This document shows positions 24,301 through 36,782 of a DNA stretch of 64,000 nt, in pieces. The first letter of the stretch is position 1. Every line of letters starts with the position of its first letter. The stretch lies in the NCBI GenBank assembly GCA_963931925.1, contig OZ007574.1, positions 30,270,591 through 30,334,590 on the forward strand, read 5' to 3'. The notes beneath the pieces were generated by a model. The model was not told the origin of the DNA. It made no database searches and worked only from the letters and a program-made list of their open reading frames with translations. Position numbers and translations under genes: made by a program. This DNA comes from Onchidella celtica. Lineage: Eukaryota; Mollusca; Gastropoda; Systellommatophora; Onchidiidae.

Positions 24301-27300
24301 AATACATATACAACCAATCTTGACAAATAAAAAGAAATTTCTACTGCAGATAGAACTAGAATCGGAATTTCCCGAGCGGCGGCCACGTTGGTTATACGGC
24401 CGCATCTCATTAACTTCCGTAAAAAACGACACAGCCCGAAGCTTGTGTTTCCAGCCTGGTTGATTTATTAGTCTGTGGGGCGACCCAGATAAGATTCTCC
24501 GTGAGTAAGGTCAGTGAACGGACAGTGGGTTTTGAGCCGTCGCCTGCAGGGTGTGGGTTAAGGCTGATGGCGCTCTGAGACAGGTCTGTTTTGTCTCGGT
24601 GTTGTTGTGAGATGTGAACTATGGAATTAAAGTGGATTCCACGCACTGGTGAAACCGAAACAAGTCCGTCTCCCTGACCTAGTTCAGAACGTTAACACTG
24701 TCTTGAATCATTTGGTGGAAAGAGCGACTTCACGCACTGAATCACAACGGACACAAAGCAGACTTGACTCGTCGAGCAAACAGCTTAGGACAGACTGAAA
24801 AGTGTTTCCATAATAAGTCAAGTTCACTTCAGTATATTCAATCCATCGTCCTGTTTAAGAAAAATCTTACAGCAGATCAAACTGTAAGCCGGTAAAATTG
24901 TATTCAGTAACATCAAATTATCAAAAACAAAAAGATCTGGACGACCCTAGCAGTCATTACAGTAAAGCTTAGCTCAAGTTAAGAGAAAGACATTAATTTA
25001 TTACCTGCGTTTACAGAACTGTATTGGAACTGGTATTTAGAAAAATTGGATCAAAGTATGTGAAAAACGAAGTGCATCATATATAAAATAATCAACACTA
25101 TAAAATCTACCGTACAGACAAATAAATAAGATAGCTGAAAGAAATAAAATTTAAGACTAATGTAATTTATGGAAAAGCATCGGCATCAACTTTATTATTT
25201 CAAGTAATCTGAAGAAAAAACAAACAACATAAAAAACAACAATAACAACAAGGAAACTCCCATTGATTGCTGGGCCCTATGACCAAACCGCAGAGGAGAA
25301 AAAGACGTAATTTTTTTTTTAACAGAACAGAGAAAACAACAACACAGCAATTGTGTTTCTTGAAATATATTCTTTACCTTAATTAAATACATCTTGAGTA
25401 ATATAAATAGACATTTGAAATAGTGTACACCCTTTTAGGGGATTCGTAGCATATTTGGCAAAAAAGAGTTGGCATCTGCAGTTATGCACATGCGTGGTTT
25501 CATGATTGGACCTGGTGATAATCGTCATCAAAACGAATTCTTTAATTATTTCAGTTATCCCCTTGCGCACGGCTATTCCTATCATCATGGGTACTAACGT
25601 GGGAACATCCGTCACCAGTACTCTTGTCTCATTGGCTCAGGCCGGTGATAGGGCGGAGTTTAGAAGGGCTTTCGCTGGCGCCACAGTAAGTTCTCACAGA
25701 AGGAGAGTGCTAAAATGACACTGTAACTAGGCGATGGAACCTTTCGCCTTGTGTCCAATGGCTGATCTACTATGAAACGCAAGAAGCTTAAGCTTCAGGG
25801 CAACTAATCATGGTGGGAACCTGAAGAAACGTTGTTTGTTTTTTTTAATAAGTGAATTTTGAATGTTGCCCTATTGTTGCTGGTTGCCAAGGGAGCCCAT
25901 AACAGTTCAATCTTCAGGGTCCCAAAATGTAGGTCCGCCACTGCTTGTGTTTTACTTGCCATTTAAAATTTTTAATAATATCATTGCCACAACCGATATT
26001 ATTTCTATTTTCAAACAAATAGACTATCCAAAGAAGAGAGACTTGCTAGCTGTGGACCGAATCAACCAGCTCTCAATATTTTATTGCATTACATAAATAT
26101 TTAAGTGCTTCATGCACTGCTGGCTGCCACTAGCATCTGGAAAATCTCCTCTTCCTGGAAGTAAATGGTAGTGCCTAACAAGTTAGTTGTATTAATTACA
26201 ATTTCAAAATGCCTTTGGCAGAACCCAATTTCTACTTTAGGTACATGCGATTATGTACCCGACCCCCCTAAACGCTTTTTTTTCTTATTGCAAGCCCGTT
26301 AGGGTGACAACATGTACGAATCACTGTCATATTCTAATATTGTTTTCCTGCCTTTAGAGATAACATTCTTTTTTTTTTTAACAACAGTATTCGGCAATAA
26401 ATAACCTCTCTACTCATGTTTCCCCAGGTTCACGACATGTTTAACTGGAGCGCTGTGATACTTCTTTTGCCGCTGGAGATCGCTACCAGTTACTTGTACC
26501 ACATAACTGGCGCTATAGTCGAATCCATGAATCTACACTCGGATAATTACAAAATGGAGATGTTGACTGCCATCACAAAACCGTTCACACATCTTATAGT
26601 GGAGGCCAGTTGGTTATTCATATTTGCCCTTGCATACATTTTGAAATTTTTCTTTTATTTTTCATTGTAGGTTTTAATTTGGAAAAAGCACGTCGACACA
26701 AGAAAGGTCACATTGTTTCAGGACGGAGCAAGGCGATAGACATTATATAATAGATCGATAGGCTCCACCAGAAGGGCCCACCAGCCGCATATTTGCATCC
26801 TTTGGACCTTTCATAAAAGTGTTTAGCCCAGGAATGCAAAATGCTGAAACTTTTTGAACGGGAAAAACGATTCTTAACCATGGAGTTTGTGGAAAACATG
26901 ATATCTGATTTTCAAACTGCTCAAATTTAATGCAGTTGAGCTGTCTTTTAAGTGTTGTAAGGCCGCACTTTGGCCTCGGGGTGACGGCTCGGATCATTTG
27001 GTCTAATTGGGTTTTTGTTTGCAAAGTGAATCTTTGGGAAAATTTGAGGGTTACCTTTAGGGTTTGAGGGTTAAGTCTGGATTTAGACAATTGGCCATGC
27101 CAATCTGGTGGGTTCCGGTACGTTCACAATAACTTTTTCTGAAACTGGCCACAATCCGGTGATAAAATCTGATTGCAAAAATAGTTTTTTGTTACATGTC
27201 CTAAATAGTCCCTGCCTACTTTCTATTTTTCCTCATTTACTTCGTTTCCACAGTCAAAATGTGACAAAAAGAAAAAGTTGTTTGTAGCTTAAGAAGTACA

Positions 27301-30300
27301 ATGTAATATGGAAACGCTACGGTCAAACGCAAAGGTTGTCTTTCCTTTTCCTTGCATTTGATTGAGTTTCTGTATTATTTCCTATGCGAGACTTTGTTGC
27401 ATACAACTTTTTTTTTTAGTCACATCTTGACTTTGCTTCAAGCCTTGCTGCGACCCCACTGATTCTGTGCGTTTTTAAAATAATATTTTGTTCCTTTCCA
27501 CAGGTAAACCGTGACGTCATCACAGACATCGCCATGGCGCCCAACGTTACCCAGGATTCATCTGTCATGAAACGATGGTGTCACGTCACATTTACACAGA
27601 AAGTCGTGTCTGTCATGCGCTATGATGCAATGGAGGTAAACTGTGGGCAGGTTGGACGTGATAACCCTTTCTATCGAAGCTGCACACACATGAATGTGAA
27701 TCCCCCAGAGGATGCAGATGATGCTCACGTCGGTCTCTTCGTAGGCTGGAATGATACAGAGGTGATTAATACTACACTGCACAGGACGAGATGTGAGTCA
27801 ATTTCATCTCTCTTTACTAGACTTCATTCGACTAAACTAGACTAGAGCATTAAATATTAAGTGTAGGCCAAATTACTACCTCCTGGCTCATGAACAGGGC
27901 TGATAGTGGCCCGAGGAATGCCACCCGGTGTTTTCCAATATGCTCCTGTATCAGAATACTCTGCTTCTGTATTAATAAAAGCGAATGTGTATTGTGTATT
28001 CGAAAAAAATACCGGCTCATACAGCTCGGATTTAAACTTGTTAAAAACAAATATATATATATATATATATATATAAATACACACATTTATTTTGGAATCA
28101 GCTAGGTGTTCACAGGCTGCTGTTGCTACTAAATTAATGAAATGAGTGGTCTTATTTATTAGAAGGATGAGTAATTTTCTGATGTCCTCGCGTAAATTGA
28201 CCAAAACCTCCATTCCCAGTCCAGAAGTCAAATGCTACCACCCAGGAAGGCTTTGGGGAAGCACGAGACAAAGATAACGCACAGCATTTCATTATCACAG
28301 ATTGGACATTTAAGAAACTATATAGTACATGAATGTCACTTAAGTTGAGTGAGTTACTCATGGGCCGCCTAAGGCGGCTTACCTGAAATCAATCGGGTTT
28401 ATGTAGGCCAAGCCTATCTTTCTCTGTTCTCTCTGCTCATTGATTTTGCAGGTAACAATCTATTTGCTTTGACGGATATGGGTGACAAATTCGCTGGTGG
28501 TGTTCTTCTCGTCATCTCAATTATCGTTATTCTGTCATCACTGTTTGGCATCGTCAAAATCCTCAATTCCATGCTAAAAGTAAGTCAGTCTATGCCTGTG
28601 TTCCAGATGTTTGATGTCGTGAAATTAATGAAGAGAGTTAAAGGTATACGGAGATTCCTTCATTTGTGGAAATATTATGATAATTATATGTTGCCGTCTT
28701 AAATGTTTTATGAAGCATTAGCTGTGCGTTGCGGTTTATGTTTATTTGCTGAATCTGTTGCAAGTAAAACAGAATCATAACCACCATCAACACTCTCACC
28801 ACCGCCACCACCACAACTACGATCACCACCGCTACCATCTCACTACCACCACTGCCACCACTGCCATCACCACCATTAGCACCCCCACCACTACCACCAT
28901 CACCATCATCACCACCACCACCACAACTACGATCACCACCACTACCATTCCACCACCACCACTGCCACCACCACCATTAGCACCACCGCCACTACCACCA
29001 TCACCACTACCACCACCACAACTACGATCACCACCACTACCATCCCACTACCACCACTGCCACAACTGCCACCACCACCATTAGCACCACCGCCACTACC
29101 ACCACCACAACTACGATCACCACCACTACCATCCCACTATCACCACTGCCACAACTGCCACCACCACCATTAGCACCATCACCACTACCACCACCACAAA
29201 TACGATCACCACCACTACCATCCCACTACTACCACTGCCGCAACTGCTACCACCACCATTAGCACCACCGCCACTACCACCACCACCATCACCACCACCA
29301 CCACTACCACCAACACCACCACCACCAACAACAACAACGCTAAATCACTAAGATAAGCCATTAGGTAGTACATGTTCTCTAGTCGCAGCAGTGATGGATA
29401 TGTTGTTGAGAGACAGAAAAATGTGATACTAATGAAGCACCAGTTAGTGGGGGGAGAGTTGGTGATAATAAAAGGGGTATCGAATGAGGAGAAGAAATAG
29501 ATGCCAGAGACAAAGATAAACAGAGAATGACACAAATATTGAAGAAATGAGTTTCTGCGAAAGCACTGCCTCCAGAGGATATTCCTGACAAAAATTTCCC
29601 TGCTTCTTCAAGACCTTAATTCTTGTTTGTTCCAATTCCGCCTTTTGCACCACTCAGAAAATCAACGCCAAACTTTTGCGACTTAAATTGCGTTATGATA
29701 AGGAGTAAGAATACATCGGAATTGTGAAAAAGTTTGATTAGTGCCACATGCACAGAGCATTTTAAACAAGTGTCAGAGTGCACTTGTTATACCTCGTTTA
29801 CATACTAAAAGATCTCCAGTTTTTAAGAAAATGGAGATAGATTAAACAAGGTCTAAGGCCGTGACGAGTTCTGCGTTCTGCGGAGGCACTGCTCCAAGAG
29901 GGCCTTCATGTAAAGACGAACATATCCCTAATTTTTAGTGCTTTCAGGTATTTTCTCGTAACCCATATCAAACAGATTCTAAGTTATTGCTCTCTTTATT
30001 TCACAGGGTCCAGTGGCAAACGTGATTCAGAAAACAGTCAATGCTGACTTTCCTGGTAAACTGGCATACTTCACCGGCTATGTGGCTATACTTGTCGGCT
30101 GTGGGATGACCATAGTAATACAAAGTAGTTCGGTAAGATTTCAACTCAAAAGTCTCAGCGGACAATGGTTAGATTGAGCAAGCGTAAGCGCAGTAATCTA
30201 TTATAAAAAAAAAACTCGCTTTTTTTGTAAAAGCCGTAGCTCGGCTATCTGTGCACCAATCGAGCTCAAATTTTGCATACAAATTTCTTTTGGTCTGAAG

Positions 30301-32128
30301 TTGATTCCTTGCTACACTCATTGCTGAACACTCTCCGTAAGTATTTTTTTGAACTACGCAAATTTGCATTTGTTCCAAATAAATACCATCCGGGCGTGAG
30401 TTTTTATGTGGCATGACGTCACTGAATTTGCGGTCCACCGTGCGATCTCAACATCCGGTCCCCCAAATTTGAAACCGTGCTTCCGAGTCCATCCATAACA
30501 TTCGTGGTTCTTGCTGCACTTTGCTGTGCCAACGGTCAAGTAATGCTCCCTCCATTGCAGCCACCCCCAGACCTACTCACAACACTTTTCACTTCCCCCC
30601 CCCCCCCCCGCGAATTTCGCGGGTTCAATACTTGTAATACAGAAAGTTAGAACTGAAGGAAAACTTTGACATGTCAGTGGATGCGCTGGAAAATAGTACA
30701 AAAGAAAAAGCTATACGTAGCAAAAGCTCGCGTAGGTAATAATACGGAAACGATACAAAAACAACAACAAACAAAGACAAATCAAGTTTTCGATTGATTG
30801 ATCTTTAATAGTATGTAGGCTGTGACAGCAATGAGGGGGAGGCTGTGGTATGGTCAAGAGTTTCTTGAAATGAATGACGGCACATATTTTCAGTTGAGGG
30901 AAGCCAAAGCGAAACGACTACAAAATGAAAGGTGGGTGGGGGGAGCAAAAAAAAAAAGGGGGGGGGGGAAACTACATGAGATCTCACGGGAGGCACCCCC
31001 ACCCCCCTCCCCACCCAAGAAGATTCGACCCTTGACCACTTTACACATTATGTGGCCAAGTCACACCTAGATAATGTCTGGCTGCTCCTCTAGGGCAGAG
31101 ACCACTGTGGAGACCACTGTATATCCATAAAATTGTTGCTTGGTGCTTTTTATTGACTTTTAGAATGGAAGGGCTTAGAAGTGGTGTTACCTGCCTGGAT
31201 TACAAAACTGAAACTGCCTAATTTAAAAAAAAAAAACAAAAAAAACTGGTCTCCTTGTGCTCTGGACTCTGAGAACTTCGACGATTCCAAGGTGCTTCAC
31301 CCTAAAGATAACAGTCCTGGGTTGATCAATGTGCTTTGCACAAGTTCCAGGTGAACTTAGGTATAGTATGGAATGAACCCATTCAATGTTATTGTTAGGC
31401 TAATTTTTTTTTTTCACCATCATCTACAGGTATTCACTTCCACACTGACGCCACTGGTTGGAGTAGGAATCGTGTCGGTGGAGAGGATGTATCCCATGAC
31501 TTTAGGCTCCAACATCGGGACTACAGTGACCGGAATCCTTGCGGCGATGTCAGTCCAAGGAAACTCTCTGGGCCAAGCTCTGCAAATCGCCCTGTGTCAT
31601 CTATTTTTCAACCTGTCCGCTGTGACTATATTCTATCCCATTCCATTCATGCGCATTCCTATTCCAATGTCCAAATTACTTGGACGTGTCACTTCCAAAT
31701 ACCGCTGGTTTGCCGGATTGTACTTGGTGTTCATGTTTCTAATCATTCCAGGTGCAGTATTTGGTCTCTCTTACGCTGGGTGGATTTACCTGGCAGCCAT
31801 TGGTGGACCCATTTTCCTTCTGTTTCTTGTGGTGACCGCTATCAACGTTTTACAGACCAAACGCCCAAGTTGTCTCCCTCGGCCCTTAAGATCATGGAAT
31901 TGGCTCCCTTTGTTCCTTCATTCCTGGAGGCCATATGATCGATTCATCTCGTGTAGATGTTTGCTGGATCGATGTAATTTTGATGATAGCCACACGGACG
32001 ATGAGGATGATGATGAAGTATTGGAAGCAAGACTGAAGAAGAAAGCAGACGATGCTAGATTTGAACCCGAGATACTCTGTGTAAATGAGAAGGAAGATGG
32101 TTTGAGATTACCCACAGGCGTTCATTGA
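21279..32128 (+). CDS. SLC34A: SLC34-type Na+/phosphate cotransporter, gene 1 (spliced)
   Basis: Predicted plasma-membrane, sodium-coupled phosphate transporter of 661 aa. Coding exons: 21279-21329, 22371-22482, 22616-22744, 23414-23557, 25555-25685, 26428-26604, 27504-27792, 28452-28579, 30007-30132, 31430-32128. Phases are continuous across all joins. The first repeat carries [18 protein letters not shown] and the [17 protein letters not shown] block; its Asp is conserved in electrogenic SLC34 members. The second carries VIQSSS joined to VFTSTLTPL and TLGSNIGTT. Exon 7 is the large extracellular loop, with Cys pairs and sequons NVT, NDT, NTT. The C-tail is acidic (DDEDDDEV). All introns end in AG and all start with GT except that after exon 6 (see separate entry). 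Introns carry GGAT, ACC and MITE insertions. Confidence 0.9.
22050..22370. repeat. CATC/CATT array with a duplicated 74-bp unit, abutting exon 2
   Basis: Simple ATCC-type units fill 22050-22140. A 74-75-bp unit containing caacaatgtcttcatctg is then present twice in tandem (about 22200-22350). The array runs straight into the acceptor of exon 2 (catccatcag at 22361-22370), so it provides the pyrimidine tract. Confidence 0.9.
22836..23345. repeat. GGAT tetranucleotide array in intron 3 of SLC34 gene 1
   Basis: Interrupted ggat/gatg units fill about 0.5 kb. The paralog has a GGAT array in the same intron (40437-40612). Frames through the array (MDGW repeats) are artefacts. Confidence 0.95.
24067..24486. 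repeat. inverted pair of ~36-bp segments in intron 4 of SLC34 gene 1
   Basis: gggcgacccacagactaata at 24067 is the near-complement of tattagtctgtggggcgaccc-type sequence at 24467-24486, about 0.4 kb apart. The pair may be the ends of a small DNA transposon. The similarity fades beyond about 36 bp and no target duplication was recognised. Confidence 0.4.
25756..25943 (-). mobile_element. 188-bp hAT-like MITE with 8-bp target duplication
   Basis: The ends are inverted: caatggctgatctac at the left and gtaggtccgccactg at the right. Flanks are cttgtgtc (25748-25755) and cttgtgtt (25944-25951), a 7/8 match of the length hAT transposons create. Its complement aligns with 44002-44154. It lies in intron 5 of SLC34 gene 1. 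Confidence 0.7.
26604..26610 (+). promoter_or_regulatory. non-GT (GC) splice donor after exon 6 of SLC34 gene 1
   Basis: By alignment with gene 2 (CAG|gttagt at 42836) exon 6 should end GTGGAG at 26604, but the next bases are gccagt. A GC-AG intron is possible though gccagt is a weak form. A GT six bases upstream (gtggag) would remove two residues in frame. Without splicing the frame ends after 23 further residues. Confidence 0.6.
28776..29340. repeat. ACC trinucleotide-rich array with ~90-bp higher-order unit
   Basis: The array lies in intron 8 of SLC34 gene 1. The word ca(a/t)ctacgatcacc-type recurs at 28814, 28924, 29019, 29108 and 29197, giving unit lengths of 110, 95, 89 and 89 bp. This is an ACC repeat that later expanded as a longer unit. 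Confidence 0.9.
29612..29853 (-). mobile_element. ~240-bp MITE-like repeat, copy A
   Basis: Complement of copies B (39342-39586) and C (42311-42570). Shared blocks include actggagatcttttagt, acttgtttaaaat, ctccttatca, atttctcag and ggaacaaacaagaa. The outer ends are imperfect inverted repeats of an AGTTCTTGTTTGTTC-like word. It has no coding capacity. It lies in intron 8 of SLC34 gene 1. Confidence 0.65.
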
Positions 32129-32311
32129 CCAATAGAATTTACATAAAAATGACTATATGTGTCACTGGAGAACACATACACTGACACATGAGTGTCAATA
32201 TTATAATTATGCAAACATTCATAACTTTGGTGGACTTAGGTTGATCACGATTAATGGTAATGCAAATTGTTTACACAAGATTTCCCTCGATGTCTGAAAA
32301 AATTACTTCGA

Positions 32312-32317
32312 AATAAA
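32312..32317 (+). terminator. candidate poly(A) signal of SLC34 gene 1
   Basis: AATAAA 184 bases after the stop codon, the first canonical signal downstream. Confidence 0.45.
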
Positions 32318-32742
32318 AAATGATACGCAGTGGCAGATCAAAGAAAGTTGCGTTCTCAATGAATACAAAACCCGTGGCAGCTAATTGAAGAACAGCAGAT
32401 TAATTTTTGCATACTACTGTCTATTTGACCCATAAATCAGTTATATTTTATAGCAAAGAGGGACACGTCATCAGTGATTATAAAAGTCAGTAAAAACTGA
32501 GGTGTGTCATTAGTGAATATGAAACCAACTGATTGAAGAACAGTAGTCTAATATTTACAGATGTTGTATTATTGTCTAGCCGAACTTTAAATCAATTTTT
32601 TGTTAGTCACTTGTGATAAACGCGCATTAATTTGTATGTAAATGAAATGAGAGTAATGAGAGTGAAACATTGTTATTATGTTTTTAAAGTTTTTTTCAAA
32701 CTCAAGAAAACGGCATGAAAGGCGTGAGGGAAAATAGTCAGA

Positions 32743-32817
<75 letters not shown>

Positions 32818-33010
32818 AGAGAGAGAGAGAGGCAGAGAGAGAGAGAGAGAGAAACAGAAAGCGAGACAGGGGGAGAAAAGGGGAGACACGGGGAGAGAAA
32901 GAAAGAGCGAGAGAGAGACACACACATATTGACGGAGACAGACCGAGAGACACAAAGAGGGACAGACAGAAAATGCAGGGACAGAGAGAGAGAGAGAGAG
33001 AAAGAGAGAG

Positions 33011-33090
<80 letters not shown>

Positions 33091-33110
33091 TAAGAGAAAG
33101 AGAGAGAGAA
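32743..33110. repeat. GA-rich microsatellite downstream of SLC34 gene 1
   Basis: Interrupted then pure GA repeats over about 370 bp, 0.6 kb after the stop codon. The second SLC34 gene is also followed by a GA array. The long Ser-Leu and Glu-Arg frames are artefacts. Confidence 0.95.
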
Positions 33111-34659
33111 GAGGGTTCTATACATTGTTTTCGAACACTCACGATTCACGATCATTTTATATTCAGCTCTTTTTGGGCATTTTAACAGACAGTGACAATT
33201 TTCCTTTACATTGTCTACAGGCATTTAGTGGTGATCACCAGCTATACATTCTTACATATTACACCCATCTCTAATATTCTTCAACATATTATTCTTAACT
33301 ATACTTGAACATGATCATGCATTAAAATATTGCACGATGTGTAAAACACTTATTGCCGTTTCTGTGATTTTCACTGTCAACCGTTACTCTGCGTATCTGT
33401 GTGTTTGCTCGTGTGCCAGTTTATTACGGCACAATTGGACTCGGATGTACCATTATGAGGCATCTCCTCCCCCTCTCTCCACCCCAAAGGTCAATTTTTC
33501 GGTGACAGTTTTTGAAAAAAAAAAAAAATCAAATTTGATTTTTGACATCAAGGGTGATTTTTATTAATTGCTTAATCATCCACAAAATTAATGTGTTTGT
33601 GGGTTGTCCAGGCTTAATGGGCTTTTCTTTTTTTTTTTTCTAAGAAATAAAAACAATCGGAATATGTTGAAAAATGTCGCTGGCGTTACCAATATTGAAG
33701 TGCAAATAAACACGGTGTACATACTTTTTGGAAGGCTCTAAATGGTTTTATAGTTTTGAAGATTCCACATAATATAAAACAGTGATGAACGTCGCGGTGT
33801 TCTCCTGTAATAAATGCTGAAATTTTAAAAGGAATGTGGATTTCCGAGAAATATTTCTAAAAATCAAACGATTCAATCCAATTCTCAAGCAAAAGACAAG
33901 TCCAATATTGAGTATTATGCATTCTGTAGACAAAGACGAGTCTCAAAGCTTCGTGAAACAAGTCACACATAATCTACTTCGAAACTTAATCTCATATCAT
34001 TTTTTTTTAACTGTGGTGGCACCAGTGACAAAAAACGCCCCATAAATCATAAAAACAAAGAGAAATACTGTTTTTCTCCCTGAAAAATATCTCTACAGTA
34101 AACAAAACCATATTGTTCTCCCTGAACCAATGTGATTTCCAAGCATTTCAAAATTTAAAAAAATGCATTTTTTACCTGTCGAAATCCGTGTTTGTTGTAT
34201 GCTTTCCACTGAACCAGAAAATACTTGATCTCCAACAGTGATTTAAAGTGGGCAGATATACATAAAAAGTAGCAGAAATAAATTCTTAAAGACTCGTTCT
34301 ACTTTTCTCTTCCAAGTATGCTGCTCAGACAAAAGTTTCTGCCGCCCCCCCCCGCCCCCCAAACACACACAAATAACGCATACAGCTTACTATTTTAAAC
34401 GCCTCCTTTTCATCCATTAGAATTTGCAAGCTTTTATTAGGGTTAGTGTTAGGATAAATATTAATCACGTGCAACTGGTCAGAGATCCCTAAAAGCAAAT
34501 CCTCAATACATGACCTTTTCACTGGATGAACTAGATCTAAAATTAGGACACAAACACACACACACACACACACATACATATACAATCAACGCATAAAGCC
34601 AGCTATTTTAGACGCAGCTTTGTCACCCTGTAGAACTGCAAGCTTTTGTTTTAATCTTA
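33111..34659. other. intergenic stretch between the SLC34 genes, no gene seen
   Basis: AT-rich DNA with T- and A-runs and a CA run at 34551-34575. Nothing coding is supported. Confidence 0.5.
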
Positions 34660-35815
34660 GCGTAAGTCCAACAAATCTGCCACAAAAAGTCTGGCAAGGA
34701 AGATGCACAAGTCCAACAAGTTGGCTGAAAACTTCCGACAAGTCCAACGCACACATCGAACAAGTTAGCCGAAAAATTCCGACAAGTCTGATGTACAAGT
34801 CCAAAAAGTTGAACGGAAAAATCGGACTAGTCTAATGCACCAATCCAACAATTAGGCCCCCAAAAACGTCTGAGAAGTCCGACACACAAGTATAGACAAG
34901 TTGGCCGAAAATTCCGACAAGTCTGATGCACAAGACCGACAAGTTGGCCAAAAAGGTTTTCACAAGCCTGACCCACAAGTCAAACCAGTTGGCCAAAAAA
35001 TTCCGACAAGTCCGATGCATGAGTCTGATAGTTGGCCAAAAAATTTTGACAAGTTCGACGCACAAGTCCAATAAGTTGCCCAAAAAATTTGGACAAGTCT
35101 GACAAACAAGTCTAACAAGTTGCCCAAAAAAATTTGACAAGTCTGACACACAAGCCCGACAAGTTGGCCAAAAAATTCCGACAAGTCTGACGCACAAGTC
35201 CAACAAGTTGGCTGAAAAATTTTGACATTTCCGACAATTTGGCCAAGAAATATTTGACAAGTTAACGCACAATTCCAACAGGTTGGCCAAAAAATTCTGA
35301 AAAGTCTGACAAGTTGACTAAAAATTAGCGACAAGTCTAATGCACAAATCCAACAAATTGCCAAAAAATTCTCATAAGTCTGACGAACAAGTCTGACTAG
35401 TTGGCCAAAAGATTTTGACAAGTCTAATGTGCAAACCCAACTAGTTGACAGAAAAAAGTCTGGCAAGCCTGACATGCAAGACCAACATGTTGGCTGAAAA
35501 GTTCTGAAGAGTCTGGTGCACAAATCCAACAAGTTGGTCAAAAGGAATCTAACAAGTCTGACGCAGAAGTCCGACAATTTGGAAAAAAAAAATTAACAAG
35601 TCTGACGCACAAGTCCAACAAGTTGCCCCAAAAATTCCGACAAGTCCGACAAAGTCTAACAAGTTGGCCGAAAATGTTGACAAGTCTGACACACAAGTCT
35701 AACAAGCTGGCCAAAAAATTCAAACAAGTTCGATGCACAAATCCAACAAGTTGGCCAAAAAAGTCTAAAGAGTCCGAGGCACAAGTCCAATAAGTAGGCC
35801 GAAAATTTGACAATT
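34660..35815. repeat. 44-bp minisatellite, about 25 copies
   Basis: The unit is caagtctgacgcacaagtcc followed by aacaagttggccaaaaaatt and ccga. It is repeated with many point changes and some shortened units. Because 44 is not a multiple of three but the units lack stops on the minus strand, long frames (up to 205 codons, e.g. NLLDLCVRLV, FFGQLVRLVCQTC) cross it with a 44-residue super-period. I regard these as artefacts, not a gene. Confidence 0.9.
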
Positions 35816-36201
35816 TACCAATATAATAGTGTTGTAACGGAACTACATGTGTTTATTTCTACATGTGAAACTTAAAAGTGATGAAGCTCTGAATATCAAA
35901 CATAAATAGGGTACCGAAGAAAGACGGTGAAAAGGGCAAAGTGGACGTTGTCGTGCCAATACGCCGTAAAACTCAAACCCAAAACTCAAATTCAGACACA
36001 AAATCTTGACACATTCCGTAATTTTTGAGTGATGCGCGAAATAACCAGACTAGATGTGGCGTGATTAAGGTCATCACCGGATCAAATCTGTCTCCGACTA
36101 CAGTTTGCGTTACTGAATTGTTTTTACATGCCGTGACCAATGTTTCATTCTTCATTTTTTTCTTTTTTAAAAAAAATCAAAACTCCACTGTGATAACCTT
36201 A

Positions 36202-36470
36202 CAAATTTACTACAAGACATTTCTAATGTCTTCAAGCATCAGCTATTTGTATAATAATCATGCGTCATGCTGACGAAATCAACATGAAGTTAGAAAATTA
36301 CTGTAATAAAGAATTTCTCATTTTTAGTGAAACAAATTTACTACAAGATAGTTCTAATATCTTCAAGCACCAGCTATTTGTATAATAATCAGGCGACATG
36401 CATAGGAAATCAACATGAAGTTAGAAAAATACTGTAATAAAGATAATTTGTAATTTTAAGTGAAACAAAT
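36202..36470 (+). repeat. tandem duplication of a ~131-bp unit
   Basis: 36202-36332 and 36333-36470 share acaaatttactacaaga, cttcaagca.cagctatttg, aatcaacatgaagttagaaa and actgtaataaaga, about 85 percent alike by eye. The repeat lies 0.27 kb upstream of the SLC34 gene 2 TATA box. Confidence 0.8.
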
Positions 36471-36735
36471 TGCGATAAATGCACATTATTACGGTAATTG
36501 TGCTATTTCTATGAGGCTTTGCATGTCTTATGTAAATAGCACTTGGGGCCAAGAGATAAGATAAACAGTACTGTAGACCTATCTGGAGGCAACTTTTCTG
36601 CCCTCGACTGTCCGTGAAAGTTCATCGTGCTCTTTCTCTATATCTTGGTTGATCGTTTAGTATTGATATTATGCATCGGTCAGTCGACAAGAGATTACTA
36701 CAGGTTTGTAAACACTGTGTAGTCACAAGCCAAGC

Positions 36736-36742
36736 TATAAAA
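36736..36742 (+). promoter_or_regulatory. candidate TATA box of SLC34 gene 2
   Basis: TATAAAAGGGG is followed 30 bases on by a plausible initiator (ctgcactgc near 36765). This places exon 1 at about 36767-37036. Confidence 0.5.
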
Positions 36743-36782
36743 GGGGTGTGTGGGGCGAGGGCGGGCTGCACTGCAGTGTTTC

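Noticed and set aside
28358-28382. gccgcctaaggcggc palindrome in intron 7 of SLC34 gene 1
   Set aside because: Too short and isolated to call an element or regulatory site.
30595-30625. C-run followed by cccgcgaatttcgcggg palindrome
   Set aside because: A short hairpin with no matching partner or context; could be chance.
32676-33224. Long Ser-Leu and Glu-Arg frames on both strands (also at 19716-20058 and 47425-47834)
   Set aside because: They are translations of GA/CT microsatellites with no protein features.
34832-35813. Cys/Leu-rich repeated frames on the minus strand
   Set aside because: Products of the 44-bp minisatellite read through all three phases; no independent coding evidence. 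Kept as a low-key finding only.
34660-35815. CRISPR-like look of regularly spaced repeats
   Set aside because: Units are contiguous and diverged rather than identical repeats with unique spacers, and the genome is eukaryotic.
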